64,000 nt of DNA from Pseudodesulfovibrio sp. JC047 (GTDB lineage: Bacteria; Desulfobacterota; Desulfovibrionia; Desulfovibrionales; Desulfovibrionaceae), in contig NZ_WUEH01000023.1 of the NCBI RefSeq assembly GCF_010468615.1, positions 1 to 64,000 on the forward strand, written 5' to 3'. The notes below the pieces were generated by a model. That model had not been told where the DNA came from, did no database searches, and saw only the letters and a program-made list of their open reading frames with translations. Positions 29,135 through 38,287 of the stretch are shown piece after piece; position 1 is the first letter of the stretch; every line of letters starts with the position of its first letter. Both the position numbers and the translations under genes were made by a program.

Positions 29135-31552
29135 TTATTGCGTCAACCGTTGCGCCAATTTGACCGCGGCCACGGCATCGGTGGACCATCCAGCCGCACC
29201 AATGGCGGTACAGAATTTCTCCGTAACCACCGCCCCGCCGATAATGACTTTGGTTTCAAGACCACGTTCTTCGACCAGTTTGACGGTATCTTCCATCCGC
29301 ACCATGGTGGTTGTCATGAGCGCGGACAGCCCGATCAAGGCCGCATTATTTGCTTCGGCTGCGGCCACAATGGTTTCAGCGGGAACATCCTTGCCAAGAT
29401 CAATGACGTCGAATCCGTAATTCTTCAGCATCAGGCAGACGATGTTCTTACCGATATCATGGATATCCCCTTCGACGGTCGCCATGATGACCACCGGCTT
29501 GTCCCCGGCCCCACCATCCTCTTCAAGTAACGGTTGCAGTCGCTTGAAAGCTTCCTGCATGGTCTCGGCAGACTGCAACAGTTGCGGCAGAAAATATTCC
29601 TTGCTCTCGTACTTGTCGCCCACAACCAAGATACCGGGTATCAACATGTCGTTGACGACCTTCATCGCGGATATCCCGGCCTCAAGTTCGATTTCGACAA
29701 GAGCGAGAATACCGTCCTTGTTGCCTTTGACCACGGCGGCCTGGACCGGCGACATATCCCCGGTATCACTATTTTTCTTTGCCGGAGTCGAACCGGATTG
29801 TGCGGCCCCGTCCCCCCCGGTCCAATCGGAATATTTCTCGATATATTTTTCGGCCTGAGCGTCCCGGTTGAGCAAAACTTCGGTGGCGTGCAACGCTTCC
29901 TGAATCCGTGCGGAATTGGGATTGGCAATGAAGGAACACAATCCCGAGACCATGGACACACTCAGGAAGGTGGAATTCAGCAATTCCCGAGCGGGCAGGC
30001 CAAAGGAAATATTGGACAGCCCGATGGTGGTCGGCAACCCCCATTCATCTCGGCAATGCCGCATGACATCCATGGAATGTCGGGCGGCTTCCGGCTTGGA
30101 TGAAACGGTCAGAGCAAGGGCATCAACCATAATCAAACGCTTTGGTATGCCAAGCTTTTCGGCCTTGGCCAAAAGATCAGCGATCACCTCCAGACGTTCC
30201 TTGGCAGTGACCGGCAACTTCTTGCCCACAATGGGCAACAAAATGAACGGTGCGCCGAACAATTTGCACAGCGGGCCGAGCGTTTCCATCTTGCCGGGTT
30301 CGCCGGAAATGGAATTGACCAACGGCGATCCCGGATAATTCCACAGCCCGGCTTCGACCGCCTTGGGATCATTCGAGTCAATGGACAACGGCGTGGTAAA
30401 CCGACCGATCAACGACGTGACCAGTTCAGGTAACAACTCGACTTCATTGACCATGGGCGCGCCCACATTGACATCAAGCACAGGTGCACCCAGCTCGATC
30501 TGTTCTGTGGCAAACCGATGCGCTTCCGTGAAAAGGCCTTCCTGCAACTCGGCAATGAGCTGCTTCTTGCCTGTGGGATTGATCCGTTCGCCGATAATCA
30601 CCCCGGCATGATCGAACCCGATGGGCACGGACACGGCCCGAGAGGTCAGGACCATCTGGGCGGTATCGGTTTTCTGGGGCCGTTTCCACTGCGCATCACC
30701 GATCTTGGCCCGAACGGCGCGGATATGATCAGGTGTCGTGCCGCAACACCCGCCAATAAATTTTGCGCCAAGCTCCACGAATCCGGCGGCCTGTTCGGCA
30801 AACGGTTCGGGCGGCAACCGGAACGACGTGTTGCCGTCGTCATCCAGTTCAGGCAATCCGGCATTGGCTTCGGCAAAGGTTGGCGTTTCCAGCCGGGATT
30901 GCCATGCTCGCAAGGTGTCGTGCATCTGCTCGGGACCAGCGGAACAGTTGGTCCCAATCAATTCCACGCCCATATTCTGCATGGTGTCCACAAAGGTCAG
31001 CGGCGAGGTCCCCGTGAGCGACGCCGGCCCTTCAAAGGTCATGGACAGGGCCACCGGCAGATCACAGACCAACCGCGCGGCAATGACCACAGCCCGGGCT
31101 TCGGCCAAATCGAAATGCGTTTCACCCAGAATCAGGTCCGCGCCGCCATCGACACAGCCCTTGATCTGTTCCTTGTAGATATCTACCAACTCGCGAAACG
31201 TCATGTCTCCGAGCGGCTGCACAAAATGCCCGGTCGGTCCGATGGACGCGGCCACAAACGCGGTGTCCCCGGCCACGTCACGAGCGATTTCGGTCATGGT
31301 CTTGTTCAGGGCATACGGGTCCACTTCCCCGTCCAGCTTGCACCGGGAACCGCCAAAGGTATTCGTGGTCAGGACATTGGCACCGGCATCCAGATAATCC
31401 TGATGCACGCCCCGGATGACGTCAGGCCGTTCCAGCCCCCACAGCTCGGGCGAAAGCCCGGCCGGAAGGCCCCTGCTTTGCAGTAACGTGCCATAACCGC
31501 CGTCAAAGAAATAAATTCTGTCATCATCAAGTATAGACCTGAAATCGGGCAC
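29135..31552 (-). CDS. metH: Cobalamin-dependent methionine synthase without reactivation domain
   Basis: The 805-residue enzyme transfers the methyl of methyl-tetrahydrofolate through cobalamin to homocysteine. The Hcy domain (about 1-290) has zinc ligands in NCSAGPEQM and GGCCGTTPDHI. The pterin domain (about 310-570) includes GERINPTGKKQL and VNVGAPMVNE. The B12 modules (about 595-805) contain GDIHDIGKNIV with the cobalt-ligand His. The C-terminal SAM-binding reactivation domain of E. coli MetH is absent, a known short form in Desulfovibrio. GTG at 31552 follows GGAGG. Confidence 0.95.
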   Translation of the reverse strand: MPDFRSILDDDRIYFFDGGYGTLLQSRGLPAGLSPELWGLERPDVIRGVHQDYLDAGANVLTTNTFGGSRCKLDGEVDPYALNKTMTEIARDVAGDTAFVAASIGPTGHFVQPLGDMTFRELVDIYKEQIKGCVDGGADLILGETHFDLAEARAVVIAARLVCDLPVALSMTFEGPASLTGTSPLTFVDTMQNMGVELIGTNCSAGPEQMHDTLRAWQSRLETPTFAEANAGLPELDDDGNTSFRLPPEPFAEQAAGFVELGAKFIGGCCGTTPDHIRAVRAKIGDAQWKRPQKTDTAQMVLTSRAVSVPIGFDHAGVIIGERINPTGKKQLIAELQEGLFTEAHRFATEQIELGAPVLDVNVGAPMVNEVELLPELVTSLIGRFTTPLSIDSNDPKAVEAGLWNYPGSPLVNSISGEPGKMETLGPLCKLFGAPFILLPIVGKKLPVTAKERLEVIADLLAKAEKLGIPKRLIMVDALALTVSSKPEAARHSMDVMRHCRDEWGLPTTIGLSNISFGLPARELLNSTFLSVSMVSGLCSFIANPNSARIQEALHATEVLLNRDAQAEKYIEKYSDWTGGDGAAQSGSTPAKKNSDTGDMSPVQAAVVKGNKDGILALVEIELEAGISAMKVVNDMLIPGILVVGDKYESKEYFLPQLLQSAETMQEAFKRLQPLLEEDGGAGDKPVVIMATVEGDIHDIGKNIVCLMLKNYGFDVIDLGKDVPAETIVAAAEANNAALIGLSALMTTTMVRMEDTVKLVEERGLETKVIIGGAVVTEKFCTAIGAAGWSTDAVAAVKLAQRLTQ

Positions 31553-31614
31553 AACATCCTCCGTATAGCCTCCCCCTGAATCGACATATCGACCGGGACA
31601 GACATTGTATTCTT

Positions 31615-31626
31615 ATATCAAGATAT
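31615..31626. promoter_or_regulatory. Palindrome upstream of metH
   Basis: ATATC-AA-GATAT is a perfect 12-bp inverted repeat about 63 bases before the metH GTG, in the gap shared with rpoH. Methionine genes of Desulfovibrionales are known to be controlled by the ArsR-type SAH sensor SahR at AT-rich palindromes. I cannot confirm the exact consensus from memory, so the assignment is tentative. Confidence 0.4.
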
Positions 31627-31736
31627 CTCGATTTAGCGATGAAAACGCGAAAAATCAAGCATTTTTTCTCTGGAAGAAACCGCAGCAATCCGGGGAAAGG
31701 CAAGGATTTGCACATGTTCGGCTCTCCCGAAAAACA

Positions 31737-31763
31737 TTGATAAGGAAGAATAAAATCTATAGT
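31737..31763 (+). promoter_or_regulatory. Possible rpoH promoter
   Basis: TTGATA (31737-31742) and TATAGT (31758-31763) are separated by 15 bases, somewhat short for sigma-70, about 70 bases upstream of the rpoH ATG. Confidence 0.3.
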
Positions 31764-31830
31764 GTCCCTTTTTTGCTCTTTATATTAAGTATTGAACAGG
31801 GTCCAACAAAAGACCCGCACGAAATAGACA

Positions 31831-32862
31831 ATGACATCACAAAAAACACCGACCGTGGTCGAACCGGAAATTGTGGACTTTGACGAAAAGGACATCAAGA
31901 CACCGGAGCCGAACGCCGTCCCCATCAATGCCCCGGCCAAGGCCGAAGGGCTGGAGTCCAAACTCCCTGTCTTTGTCCCGCCGACCACGTCCAAAGAGGT
32001 CCGGGTCCGAGACCCACTTCAGCTGTACCTCAAGGAAATCGCCCGATTCCCCATGTTGGAGCCGGAAGAAGAATACGCATTGGCCAAACGAGTGCAGGAA
32101 GAAAACGACCAGGACGCGGCCTTCAAGCTAGTGTCCTCCCACCTCCGGCTGGTCGTCAAGATCGCCATGGACTTCCAACGACGGTGGATGCAAAACAGCC
32201 TGGATCTGATTCAGGAAGGCAATGTTGGTCTGCTCAAGGCCGTGACCAAGTTCGACCCGGAAAAAGGCATCAAGTTTTCCTACTATGCCGCGTTCTGGGT
32301 CAAGGCCTACATCCTGAAATACATCATGGACAACTGGCGGATGGTCAAGATCGGGACCACCCAGACCCAGCGAAAATTGTTTTACAACCTGAACAAGGAA
32401 CGGCAACGGCTTCAGACCATGGGGTTCGACCCCACGACCGAAGTCCTAAGCGAACGGCTGGGCGTCTCCGAACACGAAATCGTGGAAATGGATCAACGGT
32501 TGTCCAAAAACGACATGTCGTTGAACACCCCGTTGGGAGATGATTCCGACACCACCAAGATGGACTTTCTGCCATCGTTGGGACCAGGCGTCGAAGAATC
32601 CATCGCCAACAACCAGATCGTGGATCTCCTGCTGGACAACATCAAGGCCATTCGCCCCACGCTCAATGAAAAGGAAATCACGATTCTCGATGACAGGCTC
32701 TTATCCGAAGACCCCGTAACCTTGCGGGAAATCGGTGAGCATTTCGGCGTCACCAGAGAACGCGTGCGCCAGATCGAAGCCAGATTACTGGTCAAGATCC
32801 GCGAACACATGACGGACAAGATCAAGGGATTTTCCAAGGACTGGGTGGTCGAACAGGATTAA
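31831..32862 (+). CDS. rpoH: RNA polymerase sigma-32-type factor
   Basis: The 343-residue sigma-70-family factor has region 2 (SSHLRLVVKIAMDFQRRW, DLIQEGNVGLLKAV, FSYYAAFWVKAYIL) and region 4 with the HTH VTLREIGEHFGVTRERVRQIE. IMDNWRMVKIGTTQTQRKLFYNL is the RpoH-type region 2.4/RpoH-box area. A charged 60-residue N-terminal extension (EPEIVDFDEKDIKTPEP) precedes region 1.2 and is longer than in E. coli. The expected role is heat-shock transcription. It is followed 32 bases later by the TPR lipoprotein gene. Confidence 0.92.
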   Translation: MTSQKTPTVVEPEIVDFDEKDIKTPEPNAVPINAPAKAEGLESKLPVFVPPTTSKEVRVRDPLQLYLKEIARFPMLEPEEEYALAKRVQEENDQDAAFKLVSSHLRLVVKIAMDFQRRWMQNSLDLIQEGNVGLLKAVTKFDPEKGIKFSYYAAFWVKAYILKYIMDNWRMVKIGTTQTQRKLFYNLNKERQRLQTMGFDPTTEVLSERLGVSEHEIVEMDQRLSKNDMSLNTPLGDDSDTTKMDFLPSLGPGVEESIANNQIVDLLLDNIKAIRPTLNEKEITILDDRLLSEDPVTLREIGEHFGVTRERVRQIEARLLVKIREHMTDKIKGFSKDWVVEQD

Positions 32863-32894
32863 TCCTGCCAGATCGCTCCAACCGGGATACACGG

Positions 32895-34643
32895 ATGAAA
32901 TACACGCACCGGACAACTGTACTCGCAACAATGGCAGCCTTTGCGCTGGTCGCACTGGTCGGCCTCTCGGGGTGCGCTCCCCACAAGGCCCCGACTCCCG
33001 TGGACCTGCCACTGAGTCAGTCCGCACAACTGAACTACGACTATCTCGTCTATCGAGACCAGATGCAGCGGTTGCAACGGCACATTTCCGAAGGCAAACG
33101 GAGCACTCTGACGGCCGAAGAAGCGAACCAGCTCCACAGGACTGCGGTCGAGTCACTTGACCGGATTCTGGCGGTCGAGCCGTCCCCGGAACTCTATCTG
33201 GAAAAAGCCGGTCTGTTCTGGAATCACCCGGAAGGCACGAGTCGTTCCCGCGCCACACTCAAGGAAGGCCTGACCCATTTCCCCAATGATCGGATGCTGA
33301 CCATCTATCTGGCCAATTCCTACATTGCCGATGGTCGACAGGAAGACGCCATCAACGTGATGCATGAATATCTGGCCGTAAAGCCCGACGACATTCAGGC
33401 CCGAGAACGATTGGGCCAGATGTACATGGACGCCGGGCAAGACGCCAAAGCGTTGGATATGCTGAAACAGATTCCCGAAAAGAATCGCACAGCAAACACC
33501 CTGTCCATCATGGGCCGAGTACAGGGCAATCTTGGTATGCGAAAAGCGGCCATCGCCTCCCTGAAAAAAGCCATCGCCATGGACCCGAAATTCACCGAGG
33601 CTCTGGTCGAGCTGGCCTATCAATATGAACTGACCAAAGACTATGTGTCCGCCGAAAAAATCTACACCTCCATTCTGGAACAAAATGGGCCTTTTCCCGA
33701 AGCCCGGCTCCGACTCGTCAATCTGAATCTCAAATTGAACAATCCGGCCAAGGCTCTTCAATTGACGCTGGAAGGACCGCCGTCCAAAAGTTTCATTCTG
33801 GACGCGGTGCTCATGTTCATCAATAACGGATTCATCGCCCAGGGGTCCACGGCACTCGATCGATTGATCTCGGGCGGCACCATCCCGGCAGAATATTATT
33901 TCTACAAAGCGGTCATTGCCGGAGAAGGGGAAAACGACCCCGACAAGGCGTTGGAATACCTCGACAAGGTCAAGGAAACAGACCGACTGTATCCCCACGC
34001 CCTGCAATTCAAGGCACAGTTATTCAGCATCCAGGGCAAGCAGGAACAAGCCCTCGAACTGGCTCTCAAGGGAAAGGCTCTCTACCCGGATGCCCCGATC
34101 TTCTATGTACTCGAATCCACGCTGCATCGGCAAAACAACGATCTCGATGGCGCGGAACAGGCCCTGACGGAAGGACTTGCCCGGCTGAAAAACGACCCGG
34201 AACTGACCTACAAGCTGGCCATGATCTATGAATCGACCGGGAAACGTGAACAGGGACTCGCCCTGATGGAAACCGTGATCCGAGCTCACCCCGACCATTC
34301 GGACGCCCTGAATTATGTCGGCTACACCCTGGCCGAAGAGAACCGCGAACTGGATCGGGCCTTGGTACTGGTCACCAAAGCGTCGTCCCTTGACCCGGAA
34401 AACGGGTACATCCTCGATTCCGTGGCCTGGGTCCATTTCAAACGTGAAGAATTCGACACGGCCTGGAAATACATCCGCTACGCCGTGGACGTCGTGGACA
34501 GCGACCCCACCATCTGGGAACATTACGGGGACATCGCGGCAGCCGCCGGGCATGTCAAAAAAGCGCGCACGGGATATTCCAACGCCCTGAAACTGGGGCA
34601 CTCAAATCCCTCCGCCATCAAAAAGAAGCTGAATACTCTATGA
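32895..34643 (+). CDS. TPR-repeat lipoprotein
   Basis: The 582-residue protein has a lipoprotein signal ending LVGLSGC, with Cys27 as lipidation site. The rest is mostly TPR repeats from about residue 95 to the C-terminus (for example AINVMHEYLAVKPDDIQARERLGQMYMDAG and, near the end, VVDSDPTIWEHYGDIAAAAGHVKKA). It is probably periplasmic, on the outer membrane, as a scaffold for envelope assembly. The stop overlaps the next gene as ATGA, so the two lipoproteins likely act together. The function is unknown. Confidence 0.86.
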   Translation: MKYTHRTTVLATMAAFALVALVGLSGCAPHKAPTPVDLPLSQSAQLNYDYLVYRDQMQRLQRHISEGKRSTLTAEEANQLHRTAVESLDRILAVEPSPELYLEKAGLFWNHPEGTSRSRATLKEGLTHFPNDRMLTIYLANSYIADGRQEDAINVMHEYLAVKPDDIQARERLGQMYMDAGQDAKALDMLKQIPEKNRTANTLSIMGRVQGNLGMRKAAIASLKKAIAMDPKFTEALVELAYQYELTKDYVSAEKIYTSILEQNGPFPEARLRLVNLNLKLNNPAKALQLTLEGPPSKSFILDAVLMFINNGFIAQGSTALDRLISGGTIPAEYYFYKAVIAGEGENDPDKALEYLDKVKETDRLYPHALQFKAQLFSIQGKQEQALELALKGKALYPDAPIFYVLESTLHRQNNDLDGAEQALTEGLARLKNDPELTYKLAMIYESTGKREQGLALMETVIRAHPDHSDALNYVGYTLAEENRELDRALVLVTKASSLDPENGYILDSVAWVHFKREEFDTAWKYIRYAVDVVDSDPTIWEHYGDIAAAAGHVKKARTGYSNALKLGHSNPSAIKKKLNTL

Positions 34644-35524
34644 ATCACAAGGCCCTGTTGAAGCCCCTGGCGACATCAGCGGTCGCCCTGCTCCTGATGC
34701 TGGCTGTCGGTTGTACGACCAAAACACCGTCCGATATGGGCATGTCCTCTCCGGACATGGTCTGGACCGCGTTCAGGCAACAGTACTGTGTCACTCAGGA
34801 CACGACGGCCATCAAGGTCACTGCGAGTCTCTATTTCACCCGCGTCGCTCCACGCAAACGGACCAACCGGACACTCATGACCCTGTGGGGCGACACCAAC
34901 GGTACCATGCGGCTTGATCTGGCCGCGTCCATCGGCACATCGTTGGCCCATATTCGCGAGGACGACAGCGGCCTGCTGGTCTTCTACCCCTCGGACAAGG
35001 AGGCGTACACCCATGCCGACCCGGTCCTTGGCGTCACCCGGCTCGGAATGCCGTTTCCCTTTTCCGTGGCTGAACTGGGCAGAGTCCTGACCGGCCAGTT
35101 CTCCGATCTGGTGCCCGCACAATACAAATCGGTCGAACAACGTTCCACACCGGACGGAGGCTTCCGCTTCATGATGACCGATCCAGTGGTATCATCCATT
35201 TCACTCGACAGGGAAGGCCGTCCAGTCCGCATCACGGGACCACGAGCACACCCGTCCGATCACGCACCTCGATGGGTTCTCGAAATCGATCGATTTGACA
35301 CCGTGTCCCCTGACTCGGCCCCCCTGCCAGGCAGGATCACTCTGACGTTGAACACCGGGGAGAAGGGCGTCTTGCACATAAAGTCCCGCGAGTTTATACT
35401 GACGGCATGGCCTGCGAAATCGCTCGCATTGCCGCTGCCGGAGGGCATTGTTCCCATTCGGCTGGACGCAGGAAATCATGACCAACAAACCGGGGACATC
35501 CCCGTGACACACGAGGACAGATGA
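34640..35524 (+). CDS. Lipoprotein, possibly LolB-like
   Basis: The 294-residue protein has a lipobox LMLAVGC with Cys25. The body is predicted beta-rich with alternating hydrophobic strands (FTRVAPRKRTNRTLMTLWG, GLLVFYPSDKEAYTHADP), reminiscent of the LolA/LolB/DUF4292 half-barrel that handles lipoproteins. Coupling to the TPR lipoprotein supports an outer-membrane role. Family membership is uncertain. Confidence 0.6.
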   Translation: MNHKALLKPLATSAVALLLMLAVGCTTKTPSDMGMSSPDMVWTAFRQQYCVTQDTTAIKVTASLYFTRVAPRKRTNRTLMTLWGDTNGTMRLDLAASIGTSLAHIREDDSGLLVFYPSDKEAYTHADPVLGVTRLGMPFPFSVAELGRVLTGQFSDLVPAQYKSVEQRSTPDGGFRFMMTDPVVSSISLDREGRPVRITGPRAHPSDHAPRWVLEIDRFDTVSPDSAPLPGRITLTLNTGEKGVLHIKSREFILTAWPAKSLALPLPEGIVPIRLDAGNHDQQTGDIPVTHEDR

Positions 35525-35835
35525 TGGACACAAACACCAAAGATCAAAGCGTCACGGACATTTTTTTGCTCGGGCTGAAGACCTGGGTTGCGGAAGTGAA
35601 ATGGCTGGTTCGCTCCCGGCTCGGCAGCTTTGAAGTGAGAAGGCTTGAAAAAGAATTGGATCGGGAATATGGGATGCTCGGGCGGATTGCTGAACAGCCC
35701 AGAGGTAAAATGGCCGAGAAGGAACTCTGTCTCAAACAGATCGCCTTTCTCAAGGAAGAAATCGAAACGCTGAAAAGCGAACTGGCAGGCGACCGGGAAA
35801 AACGCATGAAAGACCTGCATGACACCAACCGTTAA
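35521..35835 (+). CDS. Small coiled-coil hypothetical protein
   Basis: The 104-residue protein has no signal peptide. Residues from about 40 to the end form a charged coiled coil (FEVRRLEKELDREY; KQIAFLKEEIETLKSELAGDREKR). I do not recognise a family. It overlaps the preceding lipoprotein gene by 4 bases and lies 12 bases before rpiB, so it is part of the same transcript. Confidence 0.65.
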   Translation: MMDTNTKDQSVTDIFLLGLKTWVAEVKWLVRSRLGSFEVRRLEKELDREYGMLGRIAEQPRGKMAEKELCLKQIAFLKEEIETLKSELAGDREKRMKDLHDTNR

Positions 35836-35847
35836 AAGGAACCTGTT

Positions 35848-36288
35848 GTGAGTAAAACCATAGTCATCGGCTCGGATCATGGCGGCTTCAATTTGAAAGC
35901 CCTGATCGTCAAAACCCTCAAGGAATGGGGCTATCAGGTGGAAGATGAGGGGCCGGACTGTCTGGACTCCTGCGATTACCCGCTCTTTGCGGCCAAGGTC
36001 TGCGAAAAAATCAAGGCCGACGACACCAAACTCGGCGTTCTCATCTGCGGCACGGGTCAAGGCATGACCATGACCGCCAACCGCATGGGCGTCCGGGCCG
36101 CACTCTGCACCAACGAATTTCTCGCTCGCATGGCCCGCGAGCACAACGATGCACGGATTCTCTGTCTCGGAGAACGCGTCACCGGCCAGGGATTGGCCCT
36201 GGGCATTCTCAAGGCTTTTCTGGACACGGAATTTGGCGGTGATCGGCACCAGCGGCGCATCGATCTCATCGACACCGTCTCCCAATAA
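35848..36288 (+). CDS. rpiB: Ribose-5-phosphate isomerase B
   Basis: The 146-residue enzyme interconverts ribulose-5-phosphate and ribose-5-phosphate. GSDHGGFNLK is the N-terminal phosphate-site motif, LICGTGQGMTMTANR contains the catalytic-base region, and GVRAALCTNEFLARMAREHNDA is the conserved C-terminal part. Start is GTG at 35848. It is followed 25 bases later by transketolase, forming a pentose phosphate unit. Confidence 0.95.
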   Translation: MSKTIVIGSDHGGFNLKALIVKTLKEWGYQVEDEGPDCLDSCDYPLFAAKVCEKIKADDTKLGVLICGTGQGMTMTANRMGVRAALCTNEFLARMAREHNDARILCLGERVTGQGLALGILKAFLDTEFGGDRHQRRIDLIDTVSQ

Positions 36289-36313
36289 CAACTTTTAGAA
36301 AGGGTATATCACG

Positions 36314-38278
36314 ATGACACAGATGACGGACAAGACCATCGCCGTGGTCAAGGGATTGATCATGGACGGCGTTGCCAAGGCCAACTCAGGCCACCCGGGC
36401 GGCGCAATGTCCTCCTCAGACTATGCCACGATCCTGTTCTCCGAATTCCTGAACACCAACCCGGATGATACCACCTGGTTCAACCGGGACCGGTTCATTT
36501 TGGCCGCTGGGCACGAATCCATGCTGCTCTACAGCCTGCTGCACTTGAACGGCCTGCTCTCCATTGATGATCTCAAGGAATTCCGCCAGCTCGGCTCGAT
36601 CACTCCCGGCCACCCGGAAGTCAACATGACCCCCGGTGTCGAGGCCACATCCGGCCCGCTGGGACAAGGATTCGCCGTTTCCGTCGGATTCGCCGCAGCC
36701 GAAGCGCACCTGCGCGCCAAACTCGGCAGCGATGTCATGGACCACTACACCTACGCCCTGTCCTGCGACGGCGACATTCAGGAGCCGGTGGCTCTCGGAG
36801 CCGCTTCCCTGGCCGGTCTGTGGGGACTGGGCAAACTCATCGTGTACTATGACTCCAACAAGATCCAGCTCGCCGGCCCCTGTAGCCAGGTGGACTGCAT
36901 GGACCATCGCAAGGTCTTTGAAGGCATGTGCTGGCAGGTGCTGGAAGTGGACGGACACAATCAGGACGAAATCCGCGCCGCCATCAAGGAAGGTCAGCTC
37001 GAAACAAACAAGCCGACCATCATTATCGGACACACCACCATGGCCAAGGGCTGCGCCACCATGGAAGGGAGTCACAAGACCCACGGTTCGCCGCTGTCCG
37101 CAGAAGAAATTCTGGCCACCAAGGACAAACTCGGCCTGCCCGCCGACGACTTTTACGTCCCCGAAGACGTGGTCGCCAATTTCCAGTCCCGGTTTGACGA
37201 TCTGCGCGCAACCGCTGCCGACTGGCAGAACACGGTCGATGCGAAACTGGCTGACGCTGATTTCGCCGCCCTGTGGAAAGAGGTCACCATGCCGCGTTCC
37301 GAACGCGTCATCGACTGGCCGGAATTCACTCCCGGCGAAACCATGGCCACTCGCAAGGCCTGGGGTTCCTGCCTGAATGCGGTCATGGACTCCCTGCCGA
37401 CCCTGGTCGGTGGGTCCGCCGACCTTGATCCGTCCAACCAGACACAGCATTTCCGCGACACCTATGGTGATTTCGCGGTGGATGGCTACGAAGCACGCAA
37501 CCTCGCCTTTGGTGTCCGGGAATTTCCCATGGCCGCCATCATGAACGGTTTGCAACTGCACGGCGGCCTGATGCCCTTCGGTGCCACATTCCTGACTTTT
37601 GCCGACTATTGCCGCAATGCCATCCGCATGTCCGCTCTTCAGGAACTGCCGGTGCTGTATGTGTTCACCCACGATTCCTTCTGGGTGGGCGAAGACGGTC
37701 CGACCCATCAGCCCATCGAGCACGTCAGCTCCCTGCGCCTGATCCCGGACCTGATTGACCTGCGGCCCGCCGATGCCATGGAAACAGCCGTCTGTCTCGA
37801 CATCGCGCTCAAGCAGGAAAAGCACCCATCCACGATCTTCCTGACCCGTCAGGGACTTCCGGTGCTCGACCCCGCCGAGTATCCAGCGGTCGTCGATGGT
37901 CCCCGCAAGGGTGGCTATGTGCTCAAGGATTGCGAAGGCACTCCCGACCTCATCCTGATCGGATCGGGTTCGGAAGTCGCTCTGTGTCTGGAAACAGCCA
38001 AGTTGCTCAAGCGCAACGTCCGCGTGGTATCCATGCCTTCGACCAAACTATTTGACGATCAGCCCGAATCGTATAAAAATGCAGTGCTGCCCGCAGATGT
38101 CACGGCCCGAGCCGCGGCAGAAGCCGGTCGCACCCCCTTGTGGCACAAATACGTCGGTTTAAACGGCGTCGTCCTCGGCCTGGACCATTTCGGTGCCAGT
38201 GCCCCCGGCAAAGTCCTGTCTGACAAATACGGGTTCACCCCGGAAAACTTTGCCCGAATGATTCGAGAGAAATACTAG
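36314..38278 (+). CDS. tkt: Transketolase
   Basis: The 654-residue ThDP enzyme exchanges two-carbon units among sugar phosphates. SGHPGGAMSSSDYATILF and TPGHPEVNMTPGVEATSGPLGQG match the N-terminal PP domain. The ThDP/Mg motif is CDGDIQEPVALGAASLAGLWGLGKLIVYYDSN (GDG to N, here read as GDI with a modified GCLMEG segment). The Pyr domain contains FTHDSFWVGEDGPTHQPIEH with the catalytic Glu region. The gene sits between rpiB and glpX. Length is normal. Confidence 0.95.
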   Translation: MTQMTDKTIAVVKGLIMDGVAKANSGHPGGAMSSSDYATILFSEFLNTNPDDTTWFNRDRFILAAGHESMLLYSLLHLNGLLSIDDLKEFRQLGSITPGHPEVNMTPGVEATSGPLGQGFAVSVGFAAAEAHLRAKLGSDVMDHYTYALSCDGDIQEPVALGAASLAGLWGLGKLIVYYDSNKIQLAGPCSQVDCMDHRKVFEGMCWQVLEVDGHNQDEIRAAIKEGQLETNKPTIIIGHTTMAKGCATMEGSHKTHGSPLSAEEILATKDKLGLPADDFYVPEDVVANFQSRFDDLRATAADWQNTVDAKLADADFAALWKEVTMPRSERVIDWPEFTPGETMATRKAWGSCLNAVMDSLPTLVGGSADLDPSNQTQHFRDTYGDFAVDGYEARNLAFGVREFPMAAIMNGLQLHGGLMPFGATFLTFADYCRNAIRMSALQELPVLYVFTHDSFWVGEDGPTHQPIEHVSSLRLIPDLIDLRPADAMETAVCLDIALKQEKHPSTIFLTRQGLPVLDPAEYPAVVDGPRKGGYVLKDCEGTPDLILIGSGSEVALCLETAKLLKRNVRVVSMPSTKLFDDQPESYKNAVLPADVTARAAAEAGRTPLWHKYVGLNGVVLGLDHFGASAPGKVLSDKYGFTPENFARMIREKY

Positions 38279-38287
38279 GAGTATCAG

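Noticed and set aside
36416-37825. 469-residue reverse-strand open frame over tkt
   Set aside because: Shadow of the transketolase gene without family similarity.
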